DNA from: FEN-1250 sp039918615
GTDB lineage: Bacteria > Gemmatimonadota > Gemmatimonadetes > Gemmatimonadales > Gemmatimonadaceae
Reading direction: 5' to 3'
Assembly (NCBI GenBank): GCA_039918615.1
Contig: JBDSHG010000168.1
Location: forward strand, 1-7,875
DNA length: 7,875 nt
The notes beneath the pieces were generated by a model that was not told the origin of the DNA, searched no databases, and was given only the letters and a program-made list of their open reading frames with translations. The translations under genes were made by a program, and so were the position numbers. Numbering within the stretch: position 1 is the first letter of the stretch; each line of letters opens with the position of its first letter. Positions 7,201-7,875 of this stretch are shown here, piece by piece.

Positions 7201-7534
7201 CGCGCTCGAGCGTCTCCACGCGCTCGCCGGCCACCTCGAGGTGCGGCTCGACCTCGCCGAATCCCTCGCGCGGCGGATACAGCGCAACCGCACCATCGAT
7301 CGCGAGCGCATCGAGATCGGCGAGCCATCGCTCGGCCTCCGGGAGCGCCTCCGCGAGAATCACCTGGAAGCGCGTCGCGCCGAGATCGCGCCCCAGTGCG
7401 GCACTGAGCGTCGCGTCGCTGGAGCCGGGCAGTCCGCCGACGACGATCGACTCGCCGAGGGATGGGAGCGTCGCGATGAGCTCGCGATACGCGGGGAGGT
7501 CGGCGATCGCGTCGAGGAGCTGCGGGAGTGCCAT
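4214..7534 (-). CDS. mfd: Transcription-repair coupling factor Mfd
   Basis: Mfd is a cytoplasmic DNA translocase that recognises RNA polymerase stalled at lesions, pushes it off and recruits UvrA to start nucleotide excision repair. The 1106-residue protein (E. coli 1148) has all expected modules: a UvrB-like N-terminal region (about 1-235, including ALYPPREGFGEVEPH at 84-98 and FSVRGGIVDIY at 176-186), a variable linker (240-430), the RNA polymerase interaction domain (about 436-495, GDYVVHLEHGVGIYRG), a superfamily 2 motor with Walker A GDVGYGKT (594-601), DEEH box (695-698), TATPIPRTL (721-729) and QLRGRVGRS (864-872), and the C-terminal TRCF domain (about 965-1060, with IQEAKLDVYRRLS at 979-991). 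No key motor residue is missing. The ATG at 7534 shares its A with the upstream TAA (TAATG) and is preceded by a strong GGGAGGG at 7548-7542. That ribosome site lies in a hairpin formed by the end of the upstream gene, suggesting coupled translation. Confidence 0.97.
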   Translation of the reverse strand: MALPQLLDAIADLPAYRELIATLPSLGESIVVGGLPGSSDATLSAALGRDLGATRFQVILAEALPEAERWLADLDALAIDGAVALYPPREGFGEVEPHLEVAGERVETLERVARGEVRTLVTTARAILERTRLPAAVRNARLELKPGTTQKLDALIAHLESVGFERVTLVDDVAQFSVRGGIVDIYSFGMANPVRLELWGDEIASLRHFDLASQRSTRDAASAVILPVDGRRGDDEEAADRGTVADLFPPDTIIVVPARSHLDSEMRRTWEEAAHHIDLARRRGEDVPNRDELFQTPDEARRQLARFGQIAILHRDAATESGARSADIVFPIRPPDSVDRDIKRLRRLVSDGMPTVILCDNVGQCERLDEILNEEARSPSPAALTVGVVDGGFIVPGARASEPGLRILTDHEIFRRERRIRRHRRYGSGSSLESITALKPGDYVVHLEHGVGIYRGIEQVFVRESTIEVAVIEYEGGDRLNVPLYRIDQVERYRSADDVSSDSPPPRLHKLGGKRWAQQRDKTRAALQEMTLELLELYARRRVADKIPAFPDTTWQRQLESSFLFEDTPDQRKATVEVKADMESTRPMDRLLVGDVGYGKTEIAVRAAFKAVQSGRQVAVLVPTTILAEQHGRTFTERLADFPVTVRILSRFQSAKEITATLVEIAEKRVDIVIGTHRLLSPDVNFGNLGLVIVDEEHRFGVKHKERLKQLKLETDVLTLTATPIPRTLHQSLAGLRDMTVIATPPLDRSPVLTFVEPWDEGLIEEGIARELDRGGQVFFVHNRIETIVAIADHIQRLAPRARVAVAHGQMPERALEEAMRKFVAHEVDVLVSTMIVESGLDVPNANTMFVNRADHFGLAQLYQLRGRVGRSYRRAYCYLLVPDSVDIDAERRLQVLEHHTELGSGYRIALKDLEFRGAGNLLGSEQSGFVQAVGFELYLRMLDETVNRMVKGDNAPRLRPADVSMDIAAFLPDDYLPIQEAKLDVYRRLSTFTKAEEVETLREELRDRFGPLPASANAFLSSALLRVSGGALGVEGILVRGDEARITFRDDAVPRLKGLTSAFHEVQFQAEVRRAHPLSLKLTRLGGASLLDGLVRVLRGATRDA

Positions 7535-7875
7535 TATGCGGCCCTCCCGCGCGCGGGAGCAGTGATGAGCGTTTCGGCGAGCAAGGTGAGGGCAGCGATG
7601 AGAAGGAGCGGAGCGAGCAGAGGGCGTTCGGGAGCCGCGGTGAGCACGCTCGCCGTGAGTGCGGTGCTGTCGGTGAAGACGTTCGTCGCGCGCGTGCCGA
7701 GTCGCACGGCGAGTGCCTCTGGCGTGAGGCGCGTGAGATCGGATTCGGCGGCTTCGGGATTCACCACCAGCGCCCCGACACGCGTGGTGCCGCGCAGATA
7801 GAAGTAGGTGCCTGCGCGCGCGGGCGCGGTGAAGCTGTCGACGCTCAACGTCATCGCTCCACCCTCGGGGAGCTC
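7534..7875 (-). CDS. C-terminal fragment of a BatA-like / von Willebrand A-type membrane protein; runs off the right edge
   Basis: The frame is open from the right edge to the TAA at 7534, giving 113 residues without a start. It begins with an extracytoplasmic-looking beta segment (ARAGTYFYLRG, about 19-29) and a conserved-looking VVNPEAAESDLTRLTPEAL stretch (about 37-55). It ends with one hydrophobic helix (about 86-105, PLLAPLLLIAALTLLAETLI) and a short basic tail. This plan (a 'life without armour' domain, the V-N-x-x-x-x-ESDL-x-x-L-x-P-E-x-L motif, then a C-terminal anchor) is what I associate with BatA/aerotolerance-regulator N-terminal proteins, which are membrane proteins often near MoxR and DUF58 genes. 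Those partners would lie beyond the edge. An internal ATG at 7854 exists, but the coding signal continues upstream, so it is probably not the start. The stop overlaps the mfd start by one base, putting the gene in the same transcript. Family assignment is moderate because most of the protein is missing. Confidence 0.6.
   Translation of the reverse strand, partial: ELPEGGAMTLSVDSFTAPARAGTYFYLRGTTRVGALVVNPEAAESDLTRLTPEALAVRLGTRATNVFTDSTALTASVLTAAPERPLLAPLLLIAALTLLAETLITAPARGRAA
7542..7559 (-). promoter_or_regulatory. mfd Shine-Dalgarno embedded in a perfect 16-bp palindrome
   Basis: On the minus strand GGGAGGG (7548-7542) lies seven bases before the mfd ATG, an excellent ribosome binding site. 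The same bases form the 3' arm of a perfect palindrome at 7559-7544, CTCCCGCGCGCGGGAG, which can fold as a 6-bp CUCCCG/CGGGAG stem with a CGCG tetraloop. The hairpin lies inside the last codons of the upstream gene (Ala-Pro-Ala-Arg-Gly-Arg-Ala-Ala-stop). The sequence facts are certain; the inference is that folding hides the site until ribosomes translating the upstream gene open it. Confidence 0.6.

Noticed and set aside
6188..7801. 537-codon open frame on the plus strand opposite mfd and the BatA-like end
   Set aside because: Shadow of conserved coding on the other strand; no signature and it crosses a gene junction.
1..7875. CRISPR array, tRNA, rRNA, insertion sequence or defence system
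   Set aside because: No spaced direct repeats, no tRNA-like cloverleaf noticed, no transposase or phage-type coding. Practically all bases are in housekeeping genes on one strand.

Overview
The window is G+C-rich (about two thirds by eye) and every supported gene lies on the minus strand, so transcription runs from the right edge to the left edge. The genes point to a Gram-negative (diderm) bacterium: a periplasmic SurA-type chaperone, a lipoprotein foldase with a clear lipobox, and a BatA-like membrane protein. The gene set, the compact protein forms and the codon bias suggest a Gemmatimonadota-like soil or sediment bacterium. That placement is an inference from general familiarity, not a proof.

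Layout in transcription order (right to left): (1) 7875-7534, C-terminal end of a BatA-like protein with one C-terminal membrane helix; (2) 7534-4214, mfd, the transcription-repair coupling factor, whose ATG overlaps the previous stop (TAATG); (3) 4152-2671, a lipoprotein with a parvulin peptidyl-prolyl isomerase domain; (4) 2633-1302, a SurA-like periplasmic chaperone with two parvulin domains; (5) 1298-1041, a small S4-domain RNA-binding protein resembling RqcP/YabO; (6) 1044-145, pdxA of the vitamin B6 pathway; (7) 38-1, the first 12 codons of a gene with a His-rich N-terminus, probably a cation diffusion facilitator. Gaps are -4, -1, 3, about 37, 61 and 106 bp, so genes 1-6 look like one operon whose promoter is outside the window. 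No stretch over 300 bp lacks a gene.

Functionally the row mixes DNA repair (Mfd), outer-membrane and secreted protein folding (the two foldases), probable ribosome quality control (S4 protein) and cofactor synthesis (PdxA). The order looks like two known conserved neighbourhoods joined together: mfd followed by a PpiC-type foldase, with a yabO/rqcP-type gene nearby (Firmicutes style), and surA followed by pdxA (proteobacterial style).

No mobile element, CRISPR array, RNA gene or defence system is visible. The content is mainly housekeeping. The best second-look items are the hybrid gene order, short hairpins that cover initiation sites at several gene junctions (notably a perfect 16-bp palindrome over the mfd Shine-Dalgarno), the division of catalytic residues between the two SurA parvulin domains, and a possible duplicated chaperone lobe in the lipoprotein foldase.
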